From NCBI GenBank assembly GCA_040289295.1, contig PSLA01000011.1, positions 10,780-74,779 of the forward strand: a DNA stretch of 64,000 nucleotides, in the 5' to 3' direction. This DNA is from J051 sp040289295. Its GTDB lineage: Bacteria; Armatimonadota; Fimbriimonadia; Fimbriimonadales; ATM1. The notes under the pieces are model-generated. The model had not been told where the DNA came from, ran no database searches, and saw only the letters and a program-made list of their open reading frames with translations. Position 1 is the stretch's first letter, and the number at the start of each line of letters is the position of its first letter. The position numbers and the translations under genes were made by a program. This document shows positions 18,344 through 26,518 of this stretch, one piece after another.

Positions 18344-18371
18344 GAAACTTTCCCCCCTAACAGGGGTCTAA
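18344..18371 (+). promoter_or_regulatory. Sigma-E (ECF)-type promoter upstream of the ECF sigma gene
   Basis: GAAACTT at 18344-18350, a 16-base spacer, then TCTAA at 18367-18371. This matches the ECF/sigma-E layout GGAACTT-N16-TCTAA as in the E. coli rpoE P2 promoter, with one mismatch in the -35. Predicted start near 18377, about 26 bases before the ATG at 18403. The spacer holds a short inverted repeat (CCCCT-aac-AGGGG). Autoregulation of the ECF factor is the natural inference. Confidence 0.6.
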
Positions 18372-18402
18372 CACGTGAAACCATGGGGTCCCGATCTAAG
18401 GA

Positions 18403-18951
18403 ATGAGCGGACGCCGTGACGAATTCGAACGCCTCGTCCTACTCCATGAAAGAAGGATCTACAACGTGGCTTTCAAGTTGACTGGAGACGAGGAAGAAGC
18501 TGCAGAGCTGACGCAGGAGACGTTCGTGCGCGCGTACAAGGCGTGGGGTCGCTTCCGAGGGGAGGCTGGGACCTACACCTGGCTCTACCGGATTCTGATC
18601 AACCTGAACAAGGATCGGCTTGCCGCCCTTGCCAGGCAGCGTGAGAGGGAGACTTCGCTCACACCGATCGATGACCCGGAGGGGCAACACGAGCTAGCGG
18701 ACCCTTTGGCAGACGTAACGGAGGTGGTCGAGCAGGCGGACTTCCAGGAACAGCTGCGCCGTGCGATCCTTGATTTGCCGGAAGGGTACAGAGAGTGTGT
18801 TGTTCTGAAGGCGATGGAAGGGCTATCCTATCAGGAGATCGCGGAGTCGATGGGCATCACCGTCGAGGCCGTTCGGTCTAGACTGGCACGCGCCAGGCAA
18901 CACCTTCGCCAGGCGTTGGAGTCTTATCTGAGTGCGGGAAATGGGAACTGA
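18403..18951 (+). CDS. RpoE-type ECF sigma factor
   Basis: 182-residue group 4 sigma factor with region 2 (VLLHERRIYNVAFKLTGDEEEAAELTQETFVRAYKAWGRFRGEAGTYTWLYRI) and region 4 (AILDLPEGYRECVVLKAMEGLSYQEIAESMGITVEAVRSRLARARQHLR). AAGGA directly precedes the ATG. It sits between tamB and bamA at the head of an envelope biogenesis cluster, and a sigma-E-like promoter lies upstream. No anti-sigma factor gene is adjacent, so control by an RseA-like protein would have to be encoded elsewhere. The family is certain; an envelope-stress role is inferred from context. Confidence 0.93.
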   Translation: MSGRRDEFERLVLLHERRIYNVAFKLTGDEEEAAELTQETFVRAYKAWGRFRGEAGTYTWLYRILINLNKDRLAALARQRERETSLTPIDDPEGQHELADPLADVTEVVEQADFQEQLRRAILDLPEGYRECVVLKAMEGLSYQEIAESMGITVEAVRSRLARARQHLRQALESYLSAGNGN

Positions 18952-18958
18952 AACCGTA

Positions 18959-20740
18959 ATGAGATTAGGAATCGCGGTCGCCGTCGCGTTGTTCACGTGC
19001 GTCGCCGCTGCGCAGGAGCGCCCGGTAGGCGAGATTCTCGTGCGAGGCAACCAGCAGGTCGCAAGGGAAACGATCCTTGCAACTATGCAGACGAAAGTTG
19101 GACAGCCGTACCGTGACGAACTCATTCAGCGGGACCGAAAAACACTCTCCGGCCTGAACCTCTTTCAGGACGTGAAGATTTACGCCTCTCTCATGGACGA
19201 CGAACGGTGGCGCGTCACCGTTGAGGTGCTGGAGTGGCCGGTGGTCAATCGGATTGTCATTCAGGGCATCACCGTAGTGACGGAGAAAGAGATCCGAGGC
19301 GTGATCCAAACGAAAGAAGGAGAGATGTTCAACCCCTCCTACCTCGTGCCAGACGCAAACGCCATCAGCGATCTCTATCGCTCTAAGGGGTACTTTGCCC
19401 AGGTTGTACGGTACGAGCCGTCTGCATCCGACCCAGGCACAGTAGAGATCCAGATCGTAGAAACGAAGGTGAACCGCATCCTATTCACCGGCCTGACGAA
19501 GACCCGACCTGGCGTGTTGAAGAAATTGATGGACCAGCAGGAAGGGCAACTGCTGCACTCGCCGACGCTAACGGCGGACTACCGCCGGCTGGTAGACACC
19601 CAATGGTTTGAAGGTTTCGACCCAAGCGTCCGTGAGGCAGGCGAGATTGGAAGCGTTGACCTGATCCTCAACTTCACCGAAACGCGCACAGGGTTGTTCA
19701 ACGTCGGCGTTCAACTTGACCCGCGCAATCGTCTGGCAGGCATACTCACCGTAACCGAAACCAACTTCCGAGGAACAGGCCAGTCGGTTGGCATCAACCT
19801 GCTTCAATCGGCGCAAGGTCTGGGCACGAGCATCTCGCTCAACTATGCGAATCCAATTCTTGATTCCAAACGCACGGCACTTGCTGCGAGCGTGTTTTCG
19901 CAAGAGTCTCTCGTCTTCGGGCGAACCTTCTTTGGAGGCGGCGAAGGGCTTGGGACCGACAACCGATTCACCCAACGCCGGAGTGGCGCGACCGTTTCCT
20001 TCTCCCGGGAAGTGGACCGCAGCAATCGCGTCGCGATCGGACTGAGGTCGGAACTGGTAGATACGAACAACTTTCTTCCGAACCCTGGCGAGGAATTCAT
20101 CCTTCAAGATGGCATTGTAACTTCTGTGTCTTTTAGCTTCGTCTCGAATAGGCGCGACATCAGCATCGAGCCTTCGCATGGCGACTGGCTGCGAATCTCC
20201 GCTGAGCCCAGTTTCATCGACATTCGCAGCGTCGGCGGTGAGCGAGAGGGCTACACCATCCTCGGCACGGGGTTCTTCTCTCGCTTCACTATTGACTATC
20301 GTAGGTATTTCAGCAAAGGTGGGCCGAGGAGCCCCGAGACCTTTGATACGGAGACGCGCACCGTGCTTGCTACGCGACTGTACGCGGGAGCGATCTTCGG
20401 TCAGGTGCCCTTCTTTGAGCAGTTTTTCATCGGCGGTGTAAACGGCGTGCGCGGCTATCCAGAGGACCGGTTCTGGGGCAGGAACGCGCTGCTCGCGCAA
20501 GTCGAGCTTCGATATCCAATTCAAAAAGCGTTCAACTTCGTCGGCTTCGTTGACTATGGCGGAGCTTGGGACGGGTACGGCGGCATTCGGACATTCGGGC
20601 AATCGCGCGACTTCGACCCGCATCTTGGCTTTGGCGTCGGTATCAGTTTCAGAACGGCCCTTGGCCCAATCCGGCTGGACCTGGGCTTCAATGAACAGGG
20701 TGGCTCGCGCACGCACTTCACCATCGGATCAAGTTTCTGA
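18959..20740 (+). CDS. bamA: Outer membrane protein assembly factor BamA (Omp85), three POTRA domains
   Basis: Inserts beta-barrel proteins into the outer membrane. ATG 18959 gives a clean signal peptide (MRLGIAVAVALFTCVAAA). Three POTRA domains follow (starts near VGEILVRGNQQV, VVNRIVIQGITVV and VNRILFTGLTK), then a 16-strand barrel with the L6 lock motif VRGYPEDRF and a C-terminal Phe (FTIGSSF). 593 residues, shorter than the five-POTRA E. coli protein. An upstream in-frame GTG (18932) would overlap the sigma gene and spoil the signal peptide. Followed by skp as in many diderms. Confidence 0.94.
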   Translation: MRLGIAVAVALFTCVAAAQERPVGEILVRGNQQVARETILATMQTKVGQPYRDELIQRDRKTLSGLNLFQDVKIYASLMDDERWRVTVEVLEWPVVNRIVIQGITVVTEKEIRGVIQTKEGEMFNPSYLVPDANAISDLYRSKGYFAQVVRYEPSASDPGTVEIQIVETKVNRILFTGLTKTRPGVLKKLMDQQEGQLLHSPTLTADYRRLVDTQWFEGFDPSVREAGEIGSVDLILNFTETRTGLFNVGVQLDPRNRLAGILTVTETNFRGTGQSVGINLLQSAQGLGTSISLNYANPILDSKRTALAASVFSQESLVFGRTFFGGGEGLGTDNRFTQRRSGATVSFSREVDRSNRVAIGLRSELVDTNNFLPNPGEEFILQDGIVTSVSFSFVSNRRDISIEPSHGDWLRISAEPSFIDIRSVGGEREGYTILGTGFFSRFTIDYRRYFSKGGPRSPETFDTETRTVLATRLYAGAIFGQVPFFEQFFIGGVNGVRGYPEDRFWGRNALLAQVELRYPIQKAFNFVGFVDYGGAWDGYGGIRTFGQSRDFDPHLGFGVGISFRTALGPIRLDLGFNEQGGSRTHFTIGSSF

Positions 20741-20760
20741 CAAGGAAGGTAAACAAGACA

Positions 20761-21393
20761 ATGAACAATAGAATCTCAACTCTCTTCGTCGCCGGCATCG
20801 CGGTCGTTCTGATCGCGTTGGCGGCATTCCAGAACCAGACGACCAAGTTCGGCGTCGTAGACCTCTCAGCCGTCGCTGACAAGTCCAAGTTAGGCGTGAG
20901 GGAAAAGCAAGCGTTCGACGCGTTCAGGCGAGAGGTGAACAACATCCTCACCTTCATCAACAACAATAAGGTGATGACCGTGCAACAACGGGATCAACTC
21001 CTGACGCTGTGGCTCGCCGAAACCCCGACCGGCCAGCAAAAGCAGCAACTCGAACAGGTCAAGAGCGCCATCCAAACCGCAAGCAGCAGATACGCCGAAC
21101 TGGTTCGCAAGACCAATCCAACGCCCGACGAACTGACCGAGCTGAGCGAGAAGTCAGCCCTGGCAGGCGTCACCCAGGACGTCCTCCCGCAGATCCAGAA
21201 CTCGCTCGCGCAGGAACTCCAGGCTCGGGCGCAGGAGAAGCAGACAAGCGTTCTGTCAAAGGCGCGCGAGGCCGCTACCAAGTACGGTAAACAACAGGCT
21301 TTCACGGTAATCTTTGACAGTAACGTCGCCCCCTACGCCGCTAACGATGTGACTGATGAAGTCGTTAAAGTCATGGATCGGGACAACCCTTAG
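20761..21393 (+). CDS. OmpH/Skp-family periplasmic chaperone
   Basis: 210 residues with a signal peptide or N-terminal anchor (ISTLFVAGIAVVLIALAAF), the Skp-like opening FGVVDLSAVADKSKLG and a long Gln/Glu/Lys-rich helical region that would form the tentacles. Skp holds unfolded outer-membrane proteins on the way to BamA. GGAAGG lies about 10 bases before ATG 20761. Position directly after bamA supports the call. It carries an insert (NKVMTVQQRDQLLTLWLAE) in the first helix compared with the usual proteins. Its 3' end overlaps the next gene by 38 bases. Confidence 0.82.
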   Translation: MNNRISTLFVAGIAVVLIALAAFQNQTTKFGVVDLSAVADKSKLGVREKQAFDAFRREVNNILTFINNNKVMTVQQRDQLLTLWLAETPTGQQKQQLEQVKSAIQTASSRYAELVRKTNPTPDELTELSEKSALAGVTQDVLPQIQNSLAQELQARAQEKQTSVLSKAREAATKYGKQQAFTVIFDSNVAPYAANDVTDEVVKVMDRDNP

Positions 21394-22372
21394 CGCGGCG
21401 GCTCTGGTCGGAGGCTGTACGCGGGAGGAGGTTGTTTTCGTTGACATGGAGCGCGCTGAGGCGGCGCTGGCTGCGCCCGGTGGCCCTTCTCCCGAGGGTG
21501 CGGCTGCACAGTCAAGCACGCAAATTGAAGGATCACGGGTGACAATAGGTGGATCCTACGCCGATCAACCGACGCCTGAGGCCGGCGCACGGACGGAGAC
21601 GGTGCTTGCACTGCTCCGGGAGCAAACCCGGCAGACTCTTGCTTCGCTTACCCAGGCGTATGTGCGGCGCGCAGAGATGGTGTCGGCCGCTGACGTAGCG
21701 GAGTTACGGACAAGGCTGCGCCGTTCCTTAGTGGCGCTTGACGAGCAGCTGCTACAGGGCGCAGAGCAGGTCATAAGCTCACGCGCACCGGAGCGAGGCA
21801 GGCTTCTCGCAAGGCTGGTGTTTCTGGCCGGATTCCCTCCCTCGCGGCCGAGGAAAAGCCTGGTTCCGTGGACCTCAGCGCTCGACTCCCAGTGGTCGCA
21901 AGAAGCGAGAGAGCTAAAGGAACGGCTGGAGGCTTGGGACGACGAGACATACCGCCTGCTCGACCGGATGGTAGCGCAACATCACGACAGCCGGGAAGCC
22001 GTGGCGGCTACGTTCAGCAGAGAGATTCGGGAACTGCGGGAGGCCGCGCGTGAGCGAGCTTCTCGCGAGGTTGCTGCCCTTATCGGCAACGGCGGTGAGG
22101 CGTCTCTCGTCGACCTCATCTCCGACAACCCGCCCCCGCGAGGCGTGATGGACGAAATCGCCGTAGAGGTGCCATCCATCGCCTTCCGGCTACCTCACCC
22201 CGAGGCGGTTGCTCCGATCGCGCCAATACGAAACCGTCTGAACGGGCGTTTAGACATCTTCCTACGCGTTCACGGGTACAAACAGGCGCGTTCGCCCCAC
22301 GCGGGGCGAGACGCAACTGGAGAATTCATCGCTTGGCTCAGAACCACACAGAATGGACGCTTGGGGAGTTAG
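21356..22372 (+). CDS. Predicted coiled-coil lipoprotein between skp and lpxD
   Basis: 338 residues with a lipoprotein signal ending ALVGGC (Cys21), then a mostly helical, Glu/Arg/Ala-rich protein. The segment VVFVDMERAEAAL after the Cys resembles the beginning of Skp-type proteins (VVDLERV). I recognise no named family. It overlaps skp by 38 bases and lpxD by 40 bases, so translation is probably coupled through the cluster. Context suggests a role in outer-membrane protein or lipid A biogenesis; this is inference only. Confidence 0.75.
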   Translation: MKSLKSWIGTTLSAAALVGGCTREEVVFVDMERAEAALAAPGGPSPEGAAAQSSTQIEGSRVTIGGSYADQPTPEAGARTETVLALLREQTRQTLASLTQAYVRRAEMVSAADVAELRTRLRRSLVALDEQLLQGAEQVISSRAPERGRLLARLVFLAGFPPSRPRKSLVPWTSALDSQWSQEARELKERLEAWDDETYRLLDRMVAQHHDSREAVAATFSREIRELREAARERASREVAALIGNGGEASLVDLISDNPPPRGVMDEIAVEVPSIAFRLPHPEAVAPIAPIRNRLNGRLDIFLRVHGYKQARSPHAGRDATGEFIAWLRTTQNGRLGS

Positions 22373-23364
22373 CCCAGATCGTCGGCGGGCAACTCTTTGG
22401 CCCGCAGGGGCTTGTGATTCGCCGCGCCGTGCCCGCAGGCTACGATGACTCAGAGGGGATCACCTTCGCGGAGTCGGAGGGCTACCTTCGCATCGTGGAG
22501 GCGTCTTCGGTGGGCGCGGTCCTCCTGTCGGAGGAGATGCGCGAGAGCGAGAAGCCGCACATCCGATGCGCCAATCCAAGGCAGGCGTTCGGCCGGATTC
22601 TCGCGCTCAGTTGGAGAGATTTGCCGCTACCTGAGGGAGTGCACTCGACAGCGATTATCGCCTACGACGTGAAGATTGGCGCCACCGCGCGCGTGGGGCC
22701 GTATGCGATTGTTGAAGAAGGCACCGTTATCGAAGATGACGTGAAGGTGTTCCCTTTCTGCTACGTTGGCCCGGGATGCGTTTTGAAGTCGGGCGTACGC
22801 CTGTACCCGCACGTCATTCTCTATCGCTCAGTGTTTCTGGGTGAGCGAACGGTTGTTCATTCCGGCGCCGTTCTTGGGGCGGATGGTTTTGGCTATTTTT
22901 GGGATGGCGAAAAACATCGAAAGGTACCGCAAGTGGGCGAGGTGATCATTGGTGAAGATTGTGAAATTGGAAGTCTTACGACGATTGACAAGGCTACAGC
23001 AGGCGCCACGCGAGTGGGGCTGGGAACGAAGATTGACAACCTGGTGCAAATCGGACACAACGTCGAGATAGGTGAGCACACAGTGCTGGCCGGACAGGTG
23101 GGAATCAGCGGCAGCACGCGCATCGGAAGCCGTGTAACGATGGCTGGTCAAGTCGGCGTGGGCGACCACGTAACCATCGCAGATGACGTGCTGCTCGGCG
23201 GCCAGTCGGGCGTAGACGCTGACATCACCCGGCCGGGCAGGTACTGGGGCACGCCCGCCGTGCCATTCACCGAGGCCGCCAGGATTGCGGTCTTGCTTCG
23301 GACACTGCCCGACATCGCGAAGCGGCTCAAGCGACTCGAGGAAGAACTGAAGCGGCTCAAATGA
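22333..23364 (+). CDS. lpxD: UDP-3-O-acylglucosamine N-acyltransferase LpxD
   Basis: Third step of lipid A synthesis. 343 residues: an N-terminal uridine-binding domain (WTLGELAQIVGGQLFGPQ), then a left-handed beta-helix of hexapeptide repeats with the active-site region HSGAVLGADGFGYFWDG and the conserved DNLVQIGHNVEIGEHTVLAGQVGISGST, and a C-terminal helix (IAKRLKRLEEELKRLK). The start is TTG 22333, the only reasonable start for the complete N-terminal domain. Overlaps lpxC by four bases (ATGA). Confidence 0.95.
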   Translation: MAQNHTEWTLGELAQIVGGQLFGPQGLVIRRAVPAGYDDSEGITFAESEGYLRIVEASSVGAVLLSEEMRESEKPHIRCANPRQAFGRILALSWRDLPLPEGVHSTAIIAYDVKIGATARVGPYAIVEEGTVIEDDVKVFPFCYVGPGCVLKSGVRLYPHVILYRSVFLGERTVVHSGAVLGADGFGYFWDGEKHRKVPQVGEVIIGEDCEIGSLTTIDKATAGATRVGLGTKIDNLVQIGHNVEIGEHTVLAGQVGISGSTRIGSRVTMAGQVGVGDHVTIADDVLLGGQSGVDADITRPGRYWGTPAVPFTEAARIAVLLRTLPDIAKRLKRLEEELKRLK

Positions 23365-24167
23365 TCTCATTTCGCTCGACCACCCTTCGCGAATCGTTGC
23401 GCATGGAGGGCACCGGACTCTTTTTAGGAAATCGTGCCACTGTTGTGGTGCATCCCGGATCGAGCGGTTTGCGACTCCGTTCCAGCAACGAGTGGATTGA
23501 GATAGCGCCTGAACACGTCACCACAGCCGAACGCTGCACTGCAGTGGCGGGCGTTCGCCTGGTGGAGCATCTTTTAAGCGCGCTCGGTGGGGCTGGGGTA
23601 ACCGATGTAGACATCGAGGTTGACGGTCCGGAAGTTCCGATCCTTGACGGCAGCAGCGCCCCATGGTTTGAGGCAATCCAAGGCATTGGCCTTATCGAGC
23701 AGGACCCAACGCGGGCTTTCGAGGTCGAGCGCGAAGTTACGGTAGCCGAAGGAGACGCTTATGTAAGCGTTGGCCCTGGCGACGGCGTGTTCAGAGCGGT
23801 ATACGAACGCTACCCGTTTCCAGGTCGCCTGGAGTTTAGTCATCGCTGGGAGCCTGCCACCTATGGCTTCGAGGTCGCACCGGCACGCACGTTCGCCGCT
23901 GAAGAGGACGTTAAGCGCATGCAATCGGAGGGTCTCCTGTCGGGTGGCACAACGGAGAACGCGCTCGTGTTTGGGCAGACGGGGTATTTTACGGCGTGCC
24001 GCTTCGATGACGAGCCGGCTCGCCACAAGGTGCTTGATTGCATGGGCGACATGATGCTTTGCGGCATTCCGCTTAGATTTCTGAACGCATCAGCGGAGCG
24101 AAGCGGTCATCGGCTGCACATCGCTGCGGCAAGGGCGCTACGTCTGGCAACACGCCGCTTGGAGTAG
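23361..24167 (+). CDS. lpxC: UDP-3-O-acyl-N-acetylglucosamine deacetylase LpxC
   Basis: Zinc deacetylase catalysing the committed step of lipid A synthesis. 268 residues with the zinc ligand His70 in VEHLLSAL, the EVPILDGSSAPW motif, zinc ligands His222 and Asp226 in HKVLDCMGDM, and the general acid/base His250 in GHR. It is shorter than the roughly 300-residue E. coli enzyme but all ligands are present. LpxC and FabZ are separate here, not fused as in Bacteroidota. The start overlaps lpxD. Confidence 0.95.
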   Translation: MISFRSTTLRESLRMEGTGLFLGNRATVVVHPGSSGLRLRSSNEWIEIAPEHVTTAERCTAVAGVRLVEHLLSALGGAGVTDVDIEVDGPEVPILDGSSAPWFEAIQGIGLIEQDPTRAFEVEREVTVAEGDAYVSVGPGDGVFRAVYERYPFPGRLEFSHRWEPATYGFEVAPARTFAAEEDVKRMQSEGLLSGGTTENALVFGQTGYFTACRFDDEPARHKVLDCMGDMMLCGIPLRFLNASAERSGHRLHIAAARALRLATRRLE

Positions 24168-24174
24168 GGACAAC

Positions 24175-24612
24175 ATGGACATCCGACAGATACAGAAGTT
24201 TCTTCCGCACCGATACCCAATGTTGCTTGTTGATCGAATTCTCGAACTCGAGCTTGGGAAGCGGGCGCGGGGCTACAAGAACGTGAGCGCGAACGAAGCG
24301 TTCTTCGTTGGGCACTATCCCGGAATGCCCGTGATGCCCGGCGTGTTGATCCTCGAGTCCATGGCGCAGGTCGGCTCGGTGATTTTGCTGGCTGACGAAA
24401 GGTTTGAGGGTTACACGCCGCTGGTCGCGGGCTTTGATAACGTGAAGTTCAAGCGTCCGGTCTTCCCTGGCGACCGACTGGATACCGAGGTTGAAGCGCT
24501 CTGGTTTCGCAAGCAAATGGGTGCGCTGAAGGCGGTGGCAACGGTCGAAGGCGAGGTGGCTTGCACCGCAGAGATTCTGTACAAAGTGCTGAGCGACGGA
24601 GAGACGCTGTGA
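24175..24612 (+). CDS. fabZ: 3-hydroxyacyl-ACP dehydratase FabZ
   Basis: Hot-dog-fold dehydratase of fatty acid synthesis, competing with LpxA/LpxD for 3-hydroxyacyl-ACP. 145 residues with the substrate entry motif HRYPMLLVDR, catalytic His47 in VGHYPGMPVMPG and catalytic Glu61 in LILES. It starts 7 bases after lpxC, and its stop overlaps the lpxA GTG. Its placement between lpxC and lpxA is the widespread order. Confidence 0.96.
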   Translation: MDIRQIQKFLPHRYPMLLVDRILELELGKRARGYKNVSANEAFFVGHYPGMPVMPGVLILESMAQVGSVILLADERFEGYTPLVAGFDNVKFKRPVFPGDRLDTEVEALWFRKQMGALKAVATVEGEVACTAEILYKVLSDGETL

Positions 24613-25400
24613 GGAAGATCCATCCGACCGCCGCCGTGAGCCCTCACGCGGAACTCGGCGAGGGCGTCATTGTTGGCCAGTTCGCCGTTATCGAGCGCGG
24701 GTGCATCATCGGAGACGGTTGCCGTATCGAGGCGCACGCGAGCGTGAGGCGCAATGTTCGGATGGGTAGCAACAACGTTGTTGGACATGGCGCCATCCTT
24801 GGCGGTGACCCACAAGACAGAAAATACGCAGGGGAGGAAACTTACCTCGAGATCGGAAACGACAACATCTTCCGCGAGTTCGTGACACTCCACCGGGCAA
24901 CCGGAGAGGGCAACAAAACGATCGTTGGCAACAATAACTTCTTGATGGCATACTGTCACCTCGGTCACAACGTGGAATTACACGACAACATCACAATGGC
25001 TAACAACGTTGGTGTGAGCGGACACGTAACCATCGAAGAGGGTGTGAACATCGGGGGACTAACCGGCATCCACCAGTACGTACGCGTTGGCAAGTATGCA
25101 ATGGTAGGCGGGATGTCTCGCGTCGTGCGTGACGTCCCTCCTTTCATGCTCACGGAGGGCACACCGCTTCGCGTCTACGACATCAACGCCGTCGGCTTGC
25201 GTCGGATGGGCGTTTCAACCGAGGTACGCCTTGCCCTTCACAAGGCGTGCAAGTTGCTCTTTCGATCGGAGATGGGAATGACGCGCGCCATCGAGGCAGT
25301 ACGGCGCGAGGTAACCATCACGCCTGAGGTGGAGTATCTGCTCAACTTCCTCGAGAACATCGGCAGCGGGCGCTACGGACGCCAGAAACAGCGCGCGTGA
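24609..25400 (+). CDS. lpxA: UDP-N-acetylglucosamine O-acyltransferase LpxA
   Basis: First enzyme of lipid A synthesis. 263 residues, the normal LpxA length, from GTG 24609 overlapping the fabZ stop. It opens with the typical KIHPTAAVSPHAELGEGV, continues with hexapeptide repeats (GGDPQDRKYAGEETYLEIGN, FREFVTLHRATGEG, the LMAYCHLGHNVELHD segment with the catalytic His, and SGHVTIEEGVNIGGLTGIHQ) and ends in the alpha-helical C-terminal domain (VRLALHKACKLLFRS). Confidence 0.96.
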   Translation: MRKIHPTAAVSPHAELGEGVIVGQFAVIERGCIIGDGCRIEAHASVRRNVRMGSNNVVGHGAILGGDPQDRKYAGEETYLEIGNDNIFREFVTLHRATGEGNKTIVGNNNFLMAYCHLGHNVELHDNITMANNVGVSGHVTIEEGVNIGGLTGIHQYVRVGKYAMVGGMSRVVRDVPPFMLTEGTPLRVYDINAVGLRRMGVSTEVRLALHKACKLLFRSEMGMTRAIEAVRREVTITPEVEYLLNFLENIGSGRYGRQKQRA

Positions 25401-26518
25401 GAGGCACCGTACTTCTTTCTGCCGGCGAGGCGAGCGGTGACGTCGTGGCGTCGCGCCTCCTCCAAGAAATGCGCTCGCTGGGTTTTGACGGCAAGGCGTA
25501 CGCCGTCGGCGCGGTGCACCTGAAGGCGGCCCACGCACAACTTCTCGCGGACTCGAGCCGCTGGGGCGCCCTCGGAATCTATCAGTCCCTTCGTATCGCG
25601 CCCAGGGTACTCGCGGAGTATCGCCACGTGGTGCGCTGGATGCGCGAGAACAAACCCAGTCTAGTCGTTGCCGTGGACTTCGGCTACTTCAACGTGCGCC
25701 TGCTACGCCAAGCGAAGAGGCTTGGGACGAAGACGCTCTACTTCATGCCGCCTGGTAGTTGGCGAAAAGACAAACAAGGTCGAGATGTGCCGAAGGTTGC
25801 TGATTATATCGCAACACCGTTTCTGTGGTCAGCAGAGGTCCTAAGGAAGATGGGCGCACGTGTGGAGTGGGTGGGGCACCCGGTGCTGCAAATCGCAGGC
25901 AAGCCTCGCCGCTTGCCGCGCGAAGGGGTCGCGGTGCTTCCAGGAAGCAGACGGCACGAGGTGGAGCACAATCTACCCGCTATTGCGCAAGCGCTCGAGC
26001 GAGTCGGCGAGGTGGCGCACCCGATACGGCTGGCGCTCGCCCCCACGGCTGACCCAGGAATTGTGCGCTCGATTTGGAACAGAGTTACGAAGCTGCCAGT
26101 GGAGTTGCAGACCGGTCCCGCCGTGGAGACGCTGAAGCGGTGCAGGGCAGCGATCGTATGCTCAGGCACAGCGACACTCGAGTCGGCTGTCGTGAAGACG
26201 CCAATGGTCATCGTATATCGCGGCGACCGAATCATGGAGTTGGAGTACCGCATTCGTAAGCCTCGATTCGACCACATCGGGCTACCTTCAATCCTTCTTG
26301 AGCGCAGGGTATGCCCCGAGTTGATTCAGCGGGACGCGACGCCAGAGCGAATCGCAGAAGAGCTCATTCCTCTGCTTGAGGAAAGCGACCAGCGCAAGGC
26401 GCAGCTGCAGGCTTTCGAAGAATTACACTCTCTGCTCGGTCCGGCGAACTCCCTTACTCGTACCGCTGAAATCGCCCTCGACCTACTTGCGGGTAGTCTA
26501 TCAGGAGCATCCAAGTAG
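25397..26518 (+). CDS. lpxB: Lipid-A-disaccharide synthase LpxB
   Basis: Glycosyltransferase (GT19) joining UDP-diacylglucosamine and lipid X. 373 residues with the diagnostic LLSAGEASGDVVASRLLQEM start, the VDFGYFNVRL segment, PPGSWRKDKQGR, LPGSRRHEVEHNLP and the C-terminal donor-binding block CSGTATLESAVVKTPMVIVYR. The start is GTG 25397, overlapping the lpxA stop. Its stop TAG shares a base with the msbA GTG. Confidence 0.95.
   Translation: MRGTVLLSAGEASGDVVASRLLQEMRSLGFDGKAYAVGAVHLKAAHAQLLADSSRWGALGIYQSLRIAPRVLAEYRHVVRWMRENKPSLVVAVDFGYFNVRLLRQAKRLGTKTLYFMPPGSWRKDKQGRDVPKVADYIATPFLWSAEVLRKMGARVEWVGHPVLQIAGKPRRLPREGVAVLPGSRRHEVEHNLPAIAQALERVGEVAHPIRLALAPTADPGIVRSIWNRVTKLPVELQTGPAVETLKRCRAAIVCSGTATLESAVVKTPMVIVYRGDRIMELEYRIRKPRFDHIGLPSILLERRVCPELIQRDATPERIAEELIPLLEESDQRKAQLQAFEELHSLLGPANSLTRTAEIALDLLAGSLSGASK

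Noticed and set aside
19568..20716. Minus-strand frame of about 382 codons opposite bamA
   Set aside because: Mirror of the high-GC third positions of bamA; no RBS or recognisable motif.
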